Below are positions 17,080 through 27,224 of a stretch of 56,754 bases of DNA, piece after piece; position 1 is the first letter of the stretch, and each line of letters begins with the position of its first letter. The stretch is from positions 1 through 56,754 of the forward strand of contig NZ_JAKEVM010000008.1 of assembly GCF_022398475.1 (NCBI RefSeq), given 5' to 3'. Position numbers and translations under genes: made by a program. This DNA comes from Pseudoalteromonas shioyasakiensis (GTDB taxonomy: Bacteria > Pseudomonadota > Gammaproteobacteria > Enterobacterales > Alteromonadaceae). The notes under the pieces were generated by a model, which was given only the letters and a program-made list of their open reading frames with translations, was not told the DNA's origin and ran no database searches.

Positions 17080-17658
17080 TTGAATAGCCAGCAAATAATT
17101 GCCCGTTTTAGTTTAAGTCAAACCACAGAGCGCCCAGCAACCATTCGCTTTAATGCCGAAAAGCGTGCCAGTGCCGTAATGTTACCTCTGCTTGATGTTA
17201 ACGACGAAGCGCATTTGTTGCTGTGCAAGCGACCTAGTTATTTACTTCATCACCCGGGGGAGATTTGCTTACCGGGTGGCAAGTATGAAGAACAAGATGA
17301 CACGTTAATGCACACCGCTCTTCGAGAGCTTAATGAAGAGCTTAACATTGCGACACACCAAGTGACTGTCCACGGTAAATTACATCAGTACGCGACCCTA
17401 ACCGGTTTCAATATTGAGCCTTTTGTGTGTGTGCTTTGTGAAGGCACAACGTGGCAAGCTGATCCCAACGAAGTTGCTGCCAGCTTTTTACTGCCCTTAT
17501 CTTATTTAAGTAATCAACAAAATTGGCAACCCCTTCCCTTTGTGCGAAATGGTAAAACCATTACTTTGCAAGGTTTGATGACCCCCCATGGACTGCTTTG
17601 GGGAGCAACAGCGAGCATAATTAATAACTTTATAAAACAGCTCGCCCTACCAGTTTAA
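17080..17658 (+). CDS. nudL: CoA pyrophosphatase NudL (Nudix)
   Basis: Nudix hydrolase, predicted to cleave coenzyme A or its derivatives to phosphopantetheine and 3',5'-ADP. The 192 residues match E. coli NudL (192 aa). Preceding the Nudix box is the CoA-specific LLCKRPSYLLHHPGEICLPG, which corresponds to the NuCoA signature. The box itself continues GGKYEEQD with RELNEELNI, with an Asp at the first acidic position, as in E. coli. The start is a TTG at 17080, because no in-frame ATG precedes the conserved region. It probably forms an operon with pabB. Confidence 0.88.
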   Translation: MNSQQIIARFSLSQTTERPATIRFNAEKRASAVMLPLLDVNDEAHLLLCKRPSYLLHHPGEICLPGGKYEEQDDTLMHTALRELNEELNIATHQVTVHGKLHQYATLTGFNIEPFVCVLCEGTTWQADPNEVAASFLLPLSYLSNQQNWQPLPFVRNGKTITLQGLMTPHGLLWGATASIINNFIKQLALPV

Positions 17659-17759
17659 TTATCCTGCTTTTAGGGTTACACAGGCACTTTTAAACGTTAT
17701 CATGTGGCACCGTTCAAAGGCAGGTAGTATGCCGTTAATAGAAAAATGAGTAGCAAATT

Positions 17760-19136
17760 ATGATCAGTGCATTCGATATGTTTAGTATTGGTATTGGCCC
17801 ATCGTCATCTCACACTGTTGGCCCAATGCGCGCTTCGCGTTTATTTGTAAACGAACTAGAAGAAAAAAACTTACTTGCAAACGTCACCGATATTAAAGTT
17901 GAGCTATTTGGCTCACTCGGCCAAACAGGTATTGGTCACGGCTCTGGTAAAGCTGTGATCTTAGGCCTTGCCGGTTATGATCCAGAAACCATTGATGCTG
18001 ATTTAGTCGACGATATCCTCGCAAAAATCGAAAAAGAGCAGGTTATTTATTTAAATCAAAGCCATAAAGCCAATTTCCCTAAACAAGGTGCGATTGTATT
18101 TCATCGTCGTAAAACATTACCAAAACATTCAAATGCAATGGAAATCATTGCCAGCCAAAATGGCGAAAAGTTATTCAGTAAAGTGTATTACTCAATCGGT
18201 GGCGGCTTTATCGTCAGTGATGAAGAGTTCGAGAACGAAAAACAAAAAGCACTCGAAATCCGCGAAGAAAACCCAGCGCCTTATCCGTTTAACACGGCAA
18301 AAGAGCTGTTAGAACTGTGCCGTGAGTCAGGTTTTAGTGTATCAACGCTTATGATGCACAACGAAAAAACCCTGCGCAGCGAAAAAGACATCAAAGATGA
18401 GCTGTTTAATATTTGGCAAGTAATGAAAGCCTGTATTGAGCGTGGTATGCGTACAGAAGGTATCTTACCAGGTGGTTTAAAAGTAAAACGTCGTGCCCCT
18501 AGTTTACACCTTAAGTTAAATATTGAGGTAAACAACGACCCATTACGTGCTATGGATTGGGTTGATTTATTTGCCCTTGCAGTAAACGAAGAGAACGCTG
18601 CCGGCGGCCGTGTTGTTACCGCACCTACCAATGGTGCAGCAGGTATTTTGCCAGCGGTATTAATGTATTATCACACTTTCATTAAAGAAGTAGACCGTGA
18701 TATCGCAACACGTTACTTATTAACGGCGGCAGCAATTGGTATTTTATATAAAAAGAACGCGTCAATTTCGGGTGCTGAAGTAGGTTGCCAAGGTGAAGTG
18801 GGCGTTGCTTGCTCAATGGCAGCAGGTGCACTTACTGAAATCATGGGTGGCAATGTAGTACAGGTTGAAAACGCCGCTGAAATCGGCATGGAGCACAACC
18901 TAGGCCTAACCTGTGACCCGGTTGGCGGCCTTGTACAAGTACCGTGTATTGAACGTAATGCGATGGGCTCAATTAAAGCAATTAATGCGTCACGCCTTGC
19001 AATGCGTGGTTCTGGCGAGCAAAAAGTGACCCTTGATAAGGTAATTAAAACCATGCTCGACACAGGTAATGATATGAAAACGAAATACAAAGAAACCGCT
19101 CGCGGTGGCTTAGCAGTTAATATCATCGAGTGTTAA
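17760..19136 (+). CDS. sdaA: L-serine ammonia-lyase (iron-sulfur type)
   Basis: Deaminates L-serine to pyruvate using a catalytic 4Fe-4S cluster. The 458-residue single-chain enzyme has the N-terminal beta domain, starting [23 protein letters not shown], and the C-terminal alpha domain. Cluster cysteines are in [15 protein letters not shown] and in [18 protein letters not shown]. Length and motifs match E. coli SdaA/SdaB (454-455 aa). It stands alone, with a strong terminator shared with convergent cysB. The substrate serine is also the precursor of cysteine, but nothing in sequence shows co-regulation. Confidence 0.94.
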   Translation: MISAFDMFSIGIGPSSSHTVGPMRASRLFVNELEEKNLLANVTDIKVELFGSLGQTGIGHGSGKAVILGLAGYDPETIDADLVDDILAKIEKEQVIYLNQSHKANFPKQGAIVFHRRKTLPKHSNAMEIIASQNGEKLFSKVYYSIGGGFIVSDEEFENEKQKALEIREENPAPYPFNTAKELLELCRESGFSVSTLMMHNEKTLRSEKDIKDELFNIWQVMKACIERGMRTEGILPGGLKVKRRAPSLHLKLNIEVNNDPLRAMDWVDLFALAVNEENAAGGRVVTAPTNGAAGILPAVLMYYHTFIKEVDRDIATRYLLTAAAIGILYKKNASISGAEVGCQGEVGVACSMAAGALTEIMGGNVVQVENAAEIGMEHNLGLTCDPVGGLVQVPCIERNAMGSIKAINASRLAMRGSGEQKVTLDKVIKTMLDTGNDMKTKYKETARGGLAVNIIEC

Positions 19137-19157
19137 TATACAGCACGCTTTCAGCAT

Positions 19158-19185
19158 AAAAAAGCCGCTTTTAAGCGGCTTTTTT
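19158..19185. terminator. Bidirectional terminator sdaA/cysB
   Basis: AAAAAAGCCGCTT (19158-19170) and AAGCGGCTTTTTT (19173-19185) make a perfect 13-bp stem between convergent genes. Confidence 0.9.
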
Positions 19186-19189
19186 ATCT

Positions 19190-20197
<1,008 letters not shown>

Positions 20198-20464
20198 TTA
20201 TAAAGGCTGCAAAGCGCAATGCCAAGCGATATTTCATCGCGCTATACATTTATATCGATTGTTTCTAAGGCTAACACATTAAATTACTGCTCGGTAGCCG
20301 TGTTTACTCGCAAAATATTCAATAAAGGTGCTAGTTTAGCGCTATACTCGTTATAAAGTAGTAATCGTAATAAGTTTATTCGAGATAACTACCGCAAAAC
20401 TGTTCAGATCTAATCTTTTTAAGGTAAGATAAAAAAATTAGATAGTTAAAACTGAGATTTAGTA

Positions 20465-21223
20465 ATGATTGTTTCTATCATCATCATGCTCATTGTTGCA
20501 TTAATCGTGATCGCTTTATGGGTCAGCGCTGTGCAGCAACATAAAGAAAAACAAGAAGCAGAGCGCCGTAAAGAGCTTACAAAACAAAAAAAAATCATTG
20601 AAGAGGCAGAAGATGTACTGCTTAACAGTGCCAATATCCCCATGTCTGAAAATATTCTGCGTATTATTCAACGCCGTATTTATGATGCACTTGTTTCAAT
20701 GGTCGAGCTTTCTCCAAGCTCAAAAGAATTAAAAAACAGACTAAAAGAATCTAAAGAACGCCTAGCCTCTCCTATCGAAGCAAGTAATAGCGATGCATTA
20801 GCACTACCAGATAACGACAAACAATTAATAGCTCTAATTCAAGGTATAAAGAAATTACGAGCAGTACTTCGCTCAGAGCATGGTAAAGGCAAGGTAGATA
20901 GCCAAGTATTTGTTGCTGAAGATAAACGCCTTGAAAAATTGCAGTTAAGAATCAATGTAGAAAGCCAAATTAAGCGCGGGATTTCAGCTCGCTCAGCAAA
21001 TATGGTGGGCTCTGCCAGACAGTATTTTGAAAAAGCACTAGCAACACTGACCTCAGTTAGCTATAGCGATGAATATGTAAACTCGAAAAGACAAGAAGTT
21101 GAAGGCTATTTAGAAACGATTAGCTCTGAGTTGAAAGCATCAAATGCAACGTCACTAAAGAAGAAAGCAGAACAAGAGCAGGACGATTTAGACGTATTAT
21201 TCGCACCAAAGAAAAAGTGGTAA
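20465..21223 (+). CDS. Membrane-anchored coiled-coil protein, unknown function
   Basis: I do not recognise the family. The 252-residue protein has one N-terminal membrane helix (residues 2-24, almost all I, V, L and A) with no signal cleavage site. A charged helical region follows, rich in K, E and Q (about 26-60 and 90-215), and suggests a coiled coil. The tail is acidic then basic, ending LDVLFAPKKKW. Topology is probably short-periplasmic or none, with the bulk in the cytoplasm. The last codons and stop form half of a perfect 13-bp hairpin. No operon partner. Confidence 0.75.
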   Translation: MIVSIIIMLIVALIVIALWVSAVQQHKEKQEAERRKELTKQKKIIEEAEDVLLNSANIPMSENILRIIQRRIYDALVSMVELSPSSKELKNRLKESKERLASPIEASNSDALALPDNDKQLIALIQGIKKLRAVLRSEHGKGKVDSQVFVAEDKRLEKLQLRINVESQIKRGISARSANMVGSARQYFEKALATLTSVSYSDEYVNSKRQEVEGYLETISSELKASNATSLKKKAEQEQDDLDVLFAPKKKW

Positions 21224-21237
21224 ACCACTTTTTCTTT
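21208..21237. terminator. Hairpin terminator formed from the final codons
   Basis: AAAGAAAAAGTGG (21208-21220) and CCACTTTTTCTTT (21225-21237) form a perfect 13-bp stem. The TAA stop codon is in the 4-nt loop. It sits between convergent genes and can serve both strands, although the T tract is interrupted by C. Confidence 0.65.
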
Positions 21238-21249
21238 GCTTTGTGCAAG

Positions 21250-22542
21250 TTAAGATAAAAACGCAAACTTAACAATAAACAGCGCTGTTAATACCCACAC
21301 ACTAATACTGATTTCATCTTTTTTACCACATACCAACTTCACGGCAGTATACGAGATAAAACCAAGGGCGATACCGTGCGCAATCGAGAAAGTTAACGGC
21401 GTCATCAATAATACCACACTCACTGGAATGGCATCTGTCATATCATCCCAATTTACCAACTTTAAGTTTTGCATCATTAACACAGCAACATATAAAATTG
21501 CACCTGCCGTTGCATAAGCTGGGATCATGCCAGCAAGTGGCGCAAAGAACATCATTAACAAGAAACAAATGCCTACAACCACAGCAGTTAGACCTGTACG
21601 GCCGCCCACAGACACACCTGCAACTGATTCAATGTAAGACGTTGTTGTTGACGTACCAAGCATTGAGCCTGCAATAGTAGCTGTACTGTCAGCACTTAAA
21701 GCACGACCTAAACGAGGCATTTTACCTTGTTCATCAGCAATACCTGCTTTTTGCGTTACAGCAACTAAAGTGCCTGAAGTATCAAACAAATCAACAAATA
21801 AGAACGCAAAAACCACTGTTAGCATTGAGATTTCGAATGCTGCTGCAAAATCCAATTGCATAAAGGTTGGTGCAATTGAAGGCGGCATTGAAATAATTCC
21901 TTGATACTCCACAAGGTCTAAACCAAGCGCAATTGCGGTTACTAATAAAATACTGATAAGTACGCCGCTTTTCATATTGCGGTATAACAGTGCTGCAATA
22001 ACAAAGAAGCTAAAAATCGCAAGTAGTGGGCCTGGGGCTGTGATATCGCCTAACTGCACTAAGGTTGCAGGGCTTGCTACGATAATACCGGCGTTTTTCA
22101 GTGCAATAAGGGCTAAGAAAGCACCGATACCTGTGGCAATGGCACGTTTTAACACCAGAGGAATAGCATCAATGATCCACTCTCTCACCTTAAATAGGCT
22201 TAAGAATAAAAAGATACAGCCAGACATAAAAACTGCACCTAATGCAGCTTGCCAAGTGTAGCCCATGCCCAAAACAACACCATAAGTGAAGAAGGCGTTT
22301 AAGCCCATACCCGGAGCAAGTGCTAATGGGTAGTTTGCCCATAAACCCATAATAAAACAGCCAATTGCAGCAGCAATACAGGTTGCTACGAATGCCGCAC
22401 CTTGATCCATTCCCGCTTCTGCAAGCATTGCAGGGTTAACAAATACAATGTAAACCATGGTAATGAATGTTGTGATGCCAGCAATAGTCTCGCGGCGCAC
22501 AGAGGTGTTGTTTTCAGTGATTTTGAAAAGTCTTTCGAACAT
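21250..22542 (-). CDS. NCS2/AzgA-type purine permease
   Basis: Proton-coupled uptake of a purine base (adenine, guanine or hypoxanthine; the specificity cannot be read). The 430-residue membrane protein has about 12-14 segments. It starts with the family-typical FKITENNTSVRRETIAGITTF and contains the motif LALAPGMGLNAFFTYGVVLG and the TGLTAVVVGICFLLMMFFAP block. It resembles E. coli AdeP/AdeQ and GhxP/GhxQ. The upstream region shared with the Sel1 gene shows neither a PurR-like site nor a purine riboswitch. Monocistronic. Confidence 0.9.
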   Translation of the reverse strand: MFERLFKITENNTSVRRETIAGITTFITMVYIVFVNPAMLAEAGMDQGAAFVATCIAAAIGCFIMGLWANYPLALAPGMGLNAFFTYGVVLGMGYTWQAALGAVFMSGCIFLFLSLFKVREWIIDAIPLVLKRAIATGIGAFLALIALKNAGIIVASPATLVQLGDITAPGPLLAIFSFFVIAALLYRNMKSGVLISILLVTAIALGLDLVEYQGIISMPPSIAPTFMQLDFAAAFEISMLTVVFAFLFVDLFDTSGTLVAVTQKAGIADEQGKMPRLGRALSADSTATIAGSMLGTSTTTSYIESVAGVSVGGRTGLTAVVVGICFLLMMFFAPLAGMIPAYATAGAILYVAVLMMQNLKLVNWDDMTDAIPVSVVLLMTPLTFSIAHGIALGFISYTAVKLVCGKKDEISISVWVLTALFIVKFAFLS

Positions 22543-22663
22543 GTTGAACTTTAAGTTGAGATTAATTGGCTAATTTTATCATATTTTATCTCAATAAGAG
22601 GACATTTTACCTTGCAATGTTCTAAACTAATAAGGTCTTTTATTTCAAGAAAATAACTAAACT

Positions 22664-23128
22664 ATGTCTGATAATTCGCCAGTAGGCTTAGATTTAGAGC
22701 AACAGCTTGATAATGTACTTGCCTTTATTACCCAACCCGATAAAGGGTCGGCGCCAAATAAAAGTACTCAATCTGTTGAAAACGTACTAAACAAAGCTTT
22801 GTATTATTTAAAAAATGAACAGCCTCCCCTTGCTGCAAAATGGATGCGCTTAGCAGCTATGGCAGGTAACCATAGGGCGCAATTTTATATGGGGCTGTTT
22901 TTCATCAAAGGGCAAGGTGTACCGCACAGTGTTTTTCATGGCGCGGTGTGGTTAAGTCTGGCAAGTAGCCAAGGTTATGAACCTGCAACGGCTGCACTTG
23001 ATGATCTTAGAAAACACATCAGTACGCGCAGATTACATGATGCGCAAAGCTATGCAGCTACCCTATATGAACAAATCCACCAGCAGCAATTTGCACATTT
23101 AATTCCTCGAGATCCTGACGCAAGCTAA
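22664..23128 (+). CDS. Sel1-repeat protein
   Basis: The 154-residue protein contains about two Sel1-type repeats (residues ~60-120): AAKWMRLAAMAGNHRAQFYMG then GQGVPHSVFHGAVWLSLASSQGYEPA. Such solenoids mediate protein contacts. No signal peptide is visible, so it is likely cytoplasmic. The N-terminal ~45 residues are polar and perhaps disordered. It diverges from the purine permease. The specific partner is unknown. Confidence 0.8.
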   Translation: MSDNSPVGLDLEQQLDNVLAFITQPDKGSAPNKSTQSVENVLNKALYYLKNEQPPLAAKWMRLAAMAGNHRAQFYMGLFFIKGQGVPHSVFHGAVWLSLASSQGYEPATAALDDLRKHISTRRLHDAQSYAATLYEQIHQQQFAHLIPRDPDAS

Positions 23129-23139
23129 CACGCGTCAGG
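23114..23139. terminator. Possible weak terminator after the Sel1 gene
   Basis: CCTGACGC (23114-23121) pairs with GCGTCAGG (23132-23139) around a 10-nt loop that includes the stop codon. There is no clear T run, so termination is uncertain. Confidence 0.4.
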
Positions 23140-23151
23140 TTCTACAACTCA

Positions 23152-23874
23152 TTAATGCTGTCTTGTCAGTTTACTCTCAAATGTTATGAGACCTGCACCA
23201 ACTACAAACAATAAGATACCTATAAACTCAAGCCACACATGGCCTTTATGGGGCTTGATAATAGGTGTTTTTGAAGTAAGGCTATATAAACGCCTGCCTT
23301 GCTCGCCAGATTCTACAAACGAAATACCTTTATAGTCCGCTGAGATAATAAACTTAAAATCATGCCTGCTGATCATTTCTCGACGTTTTGCATCTATTTT
23401 CTCGCTGCTTTGTTCTACGAGTAGCGTACGCCAATCATGAAAAATGCCATCTGGTTCATTATCTTTCACTACACCATATGATTTGTACTCATAGAACTTT
23501 GTATTGAATAGCTTTTCTTGATGCCCTAAATAAAACATGGCACAGCCTAGCGCACTTAACAGTATGGCAATATAGACGAGTGAACGCTGTTTAATGAATT
23601 GCTTATTACTTTGTTGCTTATACCAAGCTTCAATGTCAGGCACATTAATCAACCGAGCTTTATCTACAGAATGTTTTAATGGCTCCATAAAGTCGCAAAT
23701 TGTTAGATTGAGCGCCATTAATATTGAACGAAATGTGTCATTCGAAGGCACTGATTTATCGTTCTCAAGTTTTGAAAGGTAACTTTGTTCTATTCCAACT
23801 TGCTCTGCAAATTCTGGTTGGCTTAGTTTTAGCTCACTGCGATAGTGTTTTAGTTGTGTTCCGAATGTACTCAT
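23152..23874 (-). CDS. Membrane-spanning XRE-family regulator
   Basis: The 240-residue protein joins a cytoplasmic XRE/HTH_3 domain (residues 6-62, with [22 protein letters not shown]) to a membrane helix (98-117), a ~95-residue extracytoplasmic domain, and a second helix (214-232). This is a ToxR-like one-component layout, but with an XRE DNA-binding domain. The outer domain has no cysteine and no recognisable fold. Its promoter region contains the 7-bp tandem repeat array, about 107-266 bp upstream of the start. The function and target genes are unknown; autoregulation is likely for this class. Confidence 0.8.
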   Translation of the reverse strand: MSTFGTQLKHYRSELKLSQPEFAEQVGIEQSYLSKLENDKSVPSNDTFRSILMALNLTICDFMEPLKHSVDKARLINVPDIEAWYKQQSNKQFIKQRSLVYIAILLSALGCAMFYLGHQEKLFNTKFYEYKSYGVVKDNEPDGIFHDWRTLLVEQSSEKIDAKRREMISRHDFKFIISADYKGISFVESGEQGRRLYSLTSKTPIIKPHKGHVWLEFIGILLFVVGAGLITFESKLTRQH

Positions 23875-23980
23875 AACGCATTTCCTTTTTGTTGTGGAGC
23901 CGCCATTCTTTGCTATTCATGCAGATATAAAAAGCTGAATAAATAGGAATAATGAAGAATATTAGCAAGATAGGATGAAA

Positions 23981-24140
<160 letters not shown>

Positions 24141-24209
24141 TTGACAGTATAAGAGAAAAGTACGTTTTAATGTAAAGACTTATCTAATCATTTGTTTGAG
24201 GAAAACAAA

Positions 24210-24286
24210 TGGCGGAGTGGACGGGACTCGAACCCGCGACCCCCGGCGTGACAGGCCGGTATTCTAACCAACTGAACTACCACTCC
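24210..24286 (-). tRNA. tRNA-Asp (GTC), copy 1
   Basis: 77-nt tRNA including encoded CCA. Acceptor GGAGTGG/CCACTCC, G73, anticodon GTC in CCTGTCACG, T arm GGTTCGAGTCC. Closely similar to E. coli tRNA-Asp. Last of seven copies in the direction of transcription. Confidence 0.97.
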
Positions 24287-24336
24287 GCAGTGGTATGTGC
24301 ATGGGGTAATGCACTTAATTTGTTTATGATATCAAA

Positions 24337-24413
24337 TGGCGGAGTGGACGGGACTCGAACCCGCGACCCCCGGCGTGACAGGCCGGTATTCTAACCAACT
24401 GAACTACCACTCC
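24337..24413 (-). tRNA. tRNA-Asp (GTC), copy 2
   Basis: Identical 77-nt sequence to copy 1, 50 bp away; the spacer is unique. Confidence 0.97.
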
Positions 24414-24444
24414 GCAGAGATATCATTGTTATTACTTAATTTGT

Positions 24445-24521
24445 TGGCGGAGTGGACGGGACTCGAACCCGCGACCCCCGGCGTGACAGGCCGGTATTCT
24501 AACCAACTGAACTACCACTCC
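24445..24521 (-). tRNA. tRNA-Asp (GTC), copy 3
   Basis: Identical 77-nt tRNA, separated by 31 bp from copy 2. Confidence 0.97.
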
Positions 24522-24558
24522 GCGATACAAATTTTGTAATAAAATAGCGTTTAAATAG

Positions 24559-24635
24559 TGGCGGAGTGGACGGGACTCGAACCCGCGACCCCCGGCGTGA
24601 CAGGCCGGTATTCTAACCAACTGAACTACCACTCC
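24559..24635 (-). tRNA. tRNA-Asp (GTC), copy 4
   Basis: Identical 77-nt tRNA, separated by 37 bp from copy 3. Confidence 0.97.
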
Positions 24636-24665
24636 GCAGTATCTAATGCTATTTATTTTTCCTAT

Positions 24666-24742
24666 TGGCGGAGTGGACGGGACTCGAACCCGCGACCCCC
24701 GGCGTGACAGGCCGGTATTCTAACCAACTGAACTACCACTCC
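24666..24742 (-). tRNA. tRNA-Asp (GTC), copy 5
   Basis: Identical 77-nt tRNA, separated by 30 bp from copy 4. Confidence 0.97.
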
Positions 24743-24783
24743 GCAAAGGAAAATGTTTTACAACCATAAGTTGTGTAAGTAAT

Positions 24784-24860
24784 TGGCGGAGTGGACGGGA
24801 CTCGAACCCGCGACCCCCGGCGTGACAGGCCGGTATTCTAACCAACTGAACTACCACTCC
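24784..24860 (-). tRNA. tRNA-Asp (GTC), copy 6
   Basis: Identical 77-nt tRNA. The 5' flank here is AG rather than the GC that adjoins copies 1-5. Confidence 0.97.
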
Positions 24861-24887
24861 AGCGCATACTTACAAATTGTCGAAAAT

Positions 24888-24964
24888 TGGCGGAGTGGAC
24901 GGGACTCGAACCCGCGACCCCCGGCGTGACAGGCCGGTATTCTAACCAACTGAACTACCACTCC
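24888..24964 (-). tRNA. tRNA-Asp (GTC), copy 7
   Basis: Identical 77-nt tRNA, first after the promoter at 25007-25035. Confidence 0.97.
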
Positions 24965-25006
24965 ACATTTTCGTTGCTGACTGAGTCTCCCCTGACAGCG
25001 GCGTGA

Positions 25007-25035
25007 ATAATACGAATCACCCTCTGGTTCGTCAA
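25007..25035 (-). promoter_or_regulatory. Strong promoter of the tRNA-Asp operon
   Basis: On the minus strand, TTGACG (25035-25030) and TATTAT (25012-25007) are separated by exactly 17 bp. Each hexamer matches sigma-70 at 5 of 6 positions. The discriminator TCACGCCGC is GC-rich, as in stringently controlled stable-RNA promoters. It lies about 40 bp before copy 7. Confidence 0.8.
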
Positions 25036-25062
25036 GGGGTTTTTTGTATTTTTACAGGTTTT

Positions 25063-26436
25063 TTAGTCATCTGACATCGAAAGGTTTAAAATTTCACCTG
25101 ATTTGTCATTTTTTGAGCCATTTTTGCCAACTTCATTTTCATTCGCTGCTTGCTCATCATTTTCGGTTTGATTTTTTTTCTTTAAAAACGGTAAAGAAAT
25201 TTTAAATTTCAGCGGTTTCTTCTGAACAAAAATTCTAATTGCCAGCCAACCTAATAAAAGGACGGTTAAATTTCCAACAACAATTAAGGTCACCATGAGC
25301 ATGGTGGACGCTTTTTGTTCTTCTTCAAGAATTCGTTGTTGCTCTGCTTGCGCTTCTAAATCGATTTCAGGGCGAACAATTTCTGGTACAACTTCAATTG
25401 GTCGCTCAATTTCAAATTTATAAGTAGGTAACGTCGCCATAAATTCACGGTCATTTATGTTGCTACCAAATACAGAGAGCTCAACACTGTATCGTCCCCA
25501 ATCATAATTTTTAATTGCAAGCTCTCGTGTTTGCGATTTATCAGCATCTAAAGAGAACATTTGCTCTTCATTATTGGGGTAATATATTTTTCCTTGAATA
25601 AGTACAGTTTCTGGTTTAACGATTTCAGGATTTAACGAGATCGTTAAAATGTGGTCATCTTCATCTTGCTCAGCAAGTGCTACTTCATAATCAAAAGGCG
25701 GCTCATGCACGACTATTGGTTTTTGCACCACGGTACGCTTTAGTATAGGCGTTTCTATATATAGCTCTGGTTGCCACTCTCCTGCCGGAAAGACCAGTTT
25801 AAACTCACCGGTAAACACACCATCAAGCGGACGCTCATCAAAGCCACGGCCATCATCTCTAAAATCGGTAACACTTTGCGTGCCCGCACCAAAGTTTGCG
25901 TAATCACTATTATTAGTGCTGACAAAATCAACGTGCAAACTTATCACATCGCGAAACTGGCCAACTTCTATTGGTTCACCATCATTTAATACGCGGCCAG
26001 TCAGCTTTACTGTTTCACCACGAAACAGCATAGGCGGGAGTGGATCAACATTAAGCTCTATTTCACCTAGCACCATAATACGGCTATCTGGCAAGATACT
26101 GCCGACCACTTGCCAAGGGCCAGGCATAGGGTTGCTAATGGTGATCAGGTCGTAGCTCAGTTCATCATGCCAGTCGAGGTCATCATTGTTTACTGAGTCA
26201 GTAGCGTAATACTTAGTGCCGTCAGGGCGTACTAAAACAACGGCAGGAGCACCGCGTTTACGAAAGAAGAGTAAGGTTACTTTATCGACTTTATGGTCAA
26301 TACGAAAACGGTTCTCTAGCAGGGGAATTTCATTTTGCACCCCATCACGTTCTAATGGGGTTATTTTATCTTGCTCGTTGGCAAATCCCGCTAAGGGAAT
26401 TAAACACACTAATCCTGCTAGTAGTTGTTTTCTCAT
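25063..26436 (-). CDS. TIGR03503-like membrane protein, unknown function
   Basis: The 457-residue protein has a cleavable signal peptide (MRKQLLAGLVCLIPLAGFA), a large extracytoplasmic part of beta-rich segments, one C-terminal membrane helix (~379-402, MVTLIVVGNLTVLLLGWLAI), and a short acidic cytoplasmic tail. The N-terminal ITLLFFRK-like and LVRPDGTKYYA regions recall the TIGR03503 family of Vibrio, Shewanella and Pseudoalteromonas, for which no function is known; I am moderately sure of the family. Its ribosome binding site AAGGT overlaps the dnaQ stop codon region. It is therefore cotranscribed with dnaQ and possibly translationally coupled. Confidence 0.78.
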   Translation of the reverse strand: MRKQLLAGLVCLIPLAGFANEQDKITPLERDGVQNEIPLLENRFRIDHKVDKVTLLFFRKRGAPAVVLVRPDGTKYYATDSVNNDDLDWHDELSYDLITISNPMPGPWQVVGSILPDSRIMVLGEIELNVDPLPPMLFRGETVKLTGRVLNDGEPIEVGQFRDVISLHVDFVSTNNSDYANFGAGTQSVTDFRDDGRGFDERPLDGVFTGEFKLVFPAGEWQPELYIETPILKRTVVQKPIVVHEPPFDYEVALAEQDEDDHILTISLNPEIVKPETVLIQGKIYYPNNEEQMFSLDADKSQTRELAIKNYDWGRYSVELSVFGSNINDREFMATLPTYKFEIERPIEVVPEIVRPEIDLEAQAEQQRILEEEQKASTMLMVTLIVVGNLTVLLLGWLAIRIFVQKKPLKFKISLPFLKKKNQTENDEQAANENEVGKNGSKNDKSGEILNLSMSDD

Positions 26437-26445
26437 TTTATTACC

Positions 26446-27156
26446 TTATTCTGCACGCCATAGGCATTGGCCACCCTTTGCAACCAAGTCTAAACGCTCT
26501 TCGTGAGCGGCGTGCTCTTGTTCTGTTGCTCTTAATACCACAAGCGGTGCTCTATCAGCACTTAGTCGGCGAATACCACCAGCTTGTTGAGTTGAGCCTT
26601 CATCTTTATTTTGATTAAGATTCAGCTTTACTTGCCCACCCGTCATCGACAGGTAAACATCGGCTAAGATCTCAGAATCCAGTAAAGCGCCGTGTAACGT
26701 ACGCTTTGAGTTATCAATATCGTAACGACGGCAAAGTGCATCAAGGTTATTCTTTTGACCTGGGTGCAAGTCACGCGCCATTTTTAAAGTATCAAGTACA
26801 GTACATACATCGGCAGTATTCGGAAAACCTTGATTTAACAATGCAAACTCATTATCCATGTGGCCGATATCGAACGCTGCGTTATGAATAACAAGCTCAG
26901 CCCCACGAATATACTCTAAAAACTCATGGGCAATTTGGTGGTACAGGGGTTTATCACGCAAAAATTCATTGGTGATACCGTGAACGTCTATTGCTTCTTC
27001 TTCTATTTCACGTTGTGGATTGATATACACATGAAAGTTGTTGCCAGTAAGACGGCGATTTACAAGTTCAACACAACCGATTTCAATAATGCGGTGGCCT
27101 TGCTTTGGGTCAATACCCGTGGTTTCTGTATCTAAAACTATTTGTCTATGTGCCAT
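26446..27156 (-). CDS. dnaQ: DNA polymerase III epsilon subunit (3'-5' proofreading exonuclease)
   Basis: Proofreading subunit of the replicative polymerase core. The 236-residue protein has the DEDDh exonuclease motifs: [10 protein letters not shown] (ExoI), [14 protein letters not shown] (ExoII), and [15 protein letters not shown] (ExoIII, with the catalytic His and Asp). The C-terminal tail after residue ~185 would contact the alpha subunit. It lies divergent from rnhA across 68 bp, the same arrangement as in E. coli. The unknown TIGR03503-like gene is cotranscribed 9 bp downstream. Confidence 0.96.
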   Translation of the reverse strand: MAHRQIVLDTETTGIDPKQGHRIIEIGCVELVNRRLTGNNFHVYINPQREIEEEAIDVHGITNEFLRDKPLYHQIAHEFLEYIRGAELVIHNAAFDIGHMDNEFALLNQGFPNTADVCTVLDTLKMARDLHPGQKNNLDALCRRYDIDNSKRTLHGALLDSEILADVYLSMTGGQVKLNLNQNKDEGSTQQAGGIRRLSADRAPLVVLRATEQEHAAHEERLDLVAKGGQCLWRAE

Positions 27157-27224
27157 ATCGTCTTAAGCCTGACTCTGGTATCTTTCTATATTCACTTTAT
27201 TGTACACAATATCAAGGTAAAACA

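Noticed and set aside
22543..22663. Purine riboswitch or PurR site before the permease
   Set aside because: No matching conserved core or palindrome was found in the 121-bp region.
24209..24632. Open frames with peptides such as AEWTGLEPATPGVTGRYSNQ
   Set aside because: They are tRNA-Asp genes read as protein; this is a well-known false annotation.
25020..25045. Plus-strand hairpin CCCT...AGGG with a T run, looking like a terminator
   Set aside because: No plus-strand transcript leads into it; the same bases are explained by the tRNA-Asp promoter.
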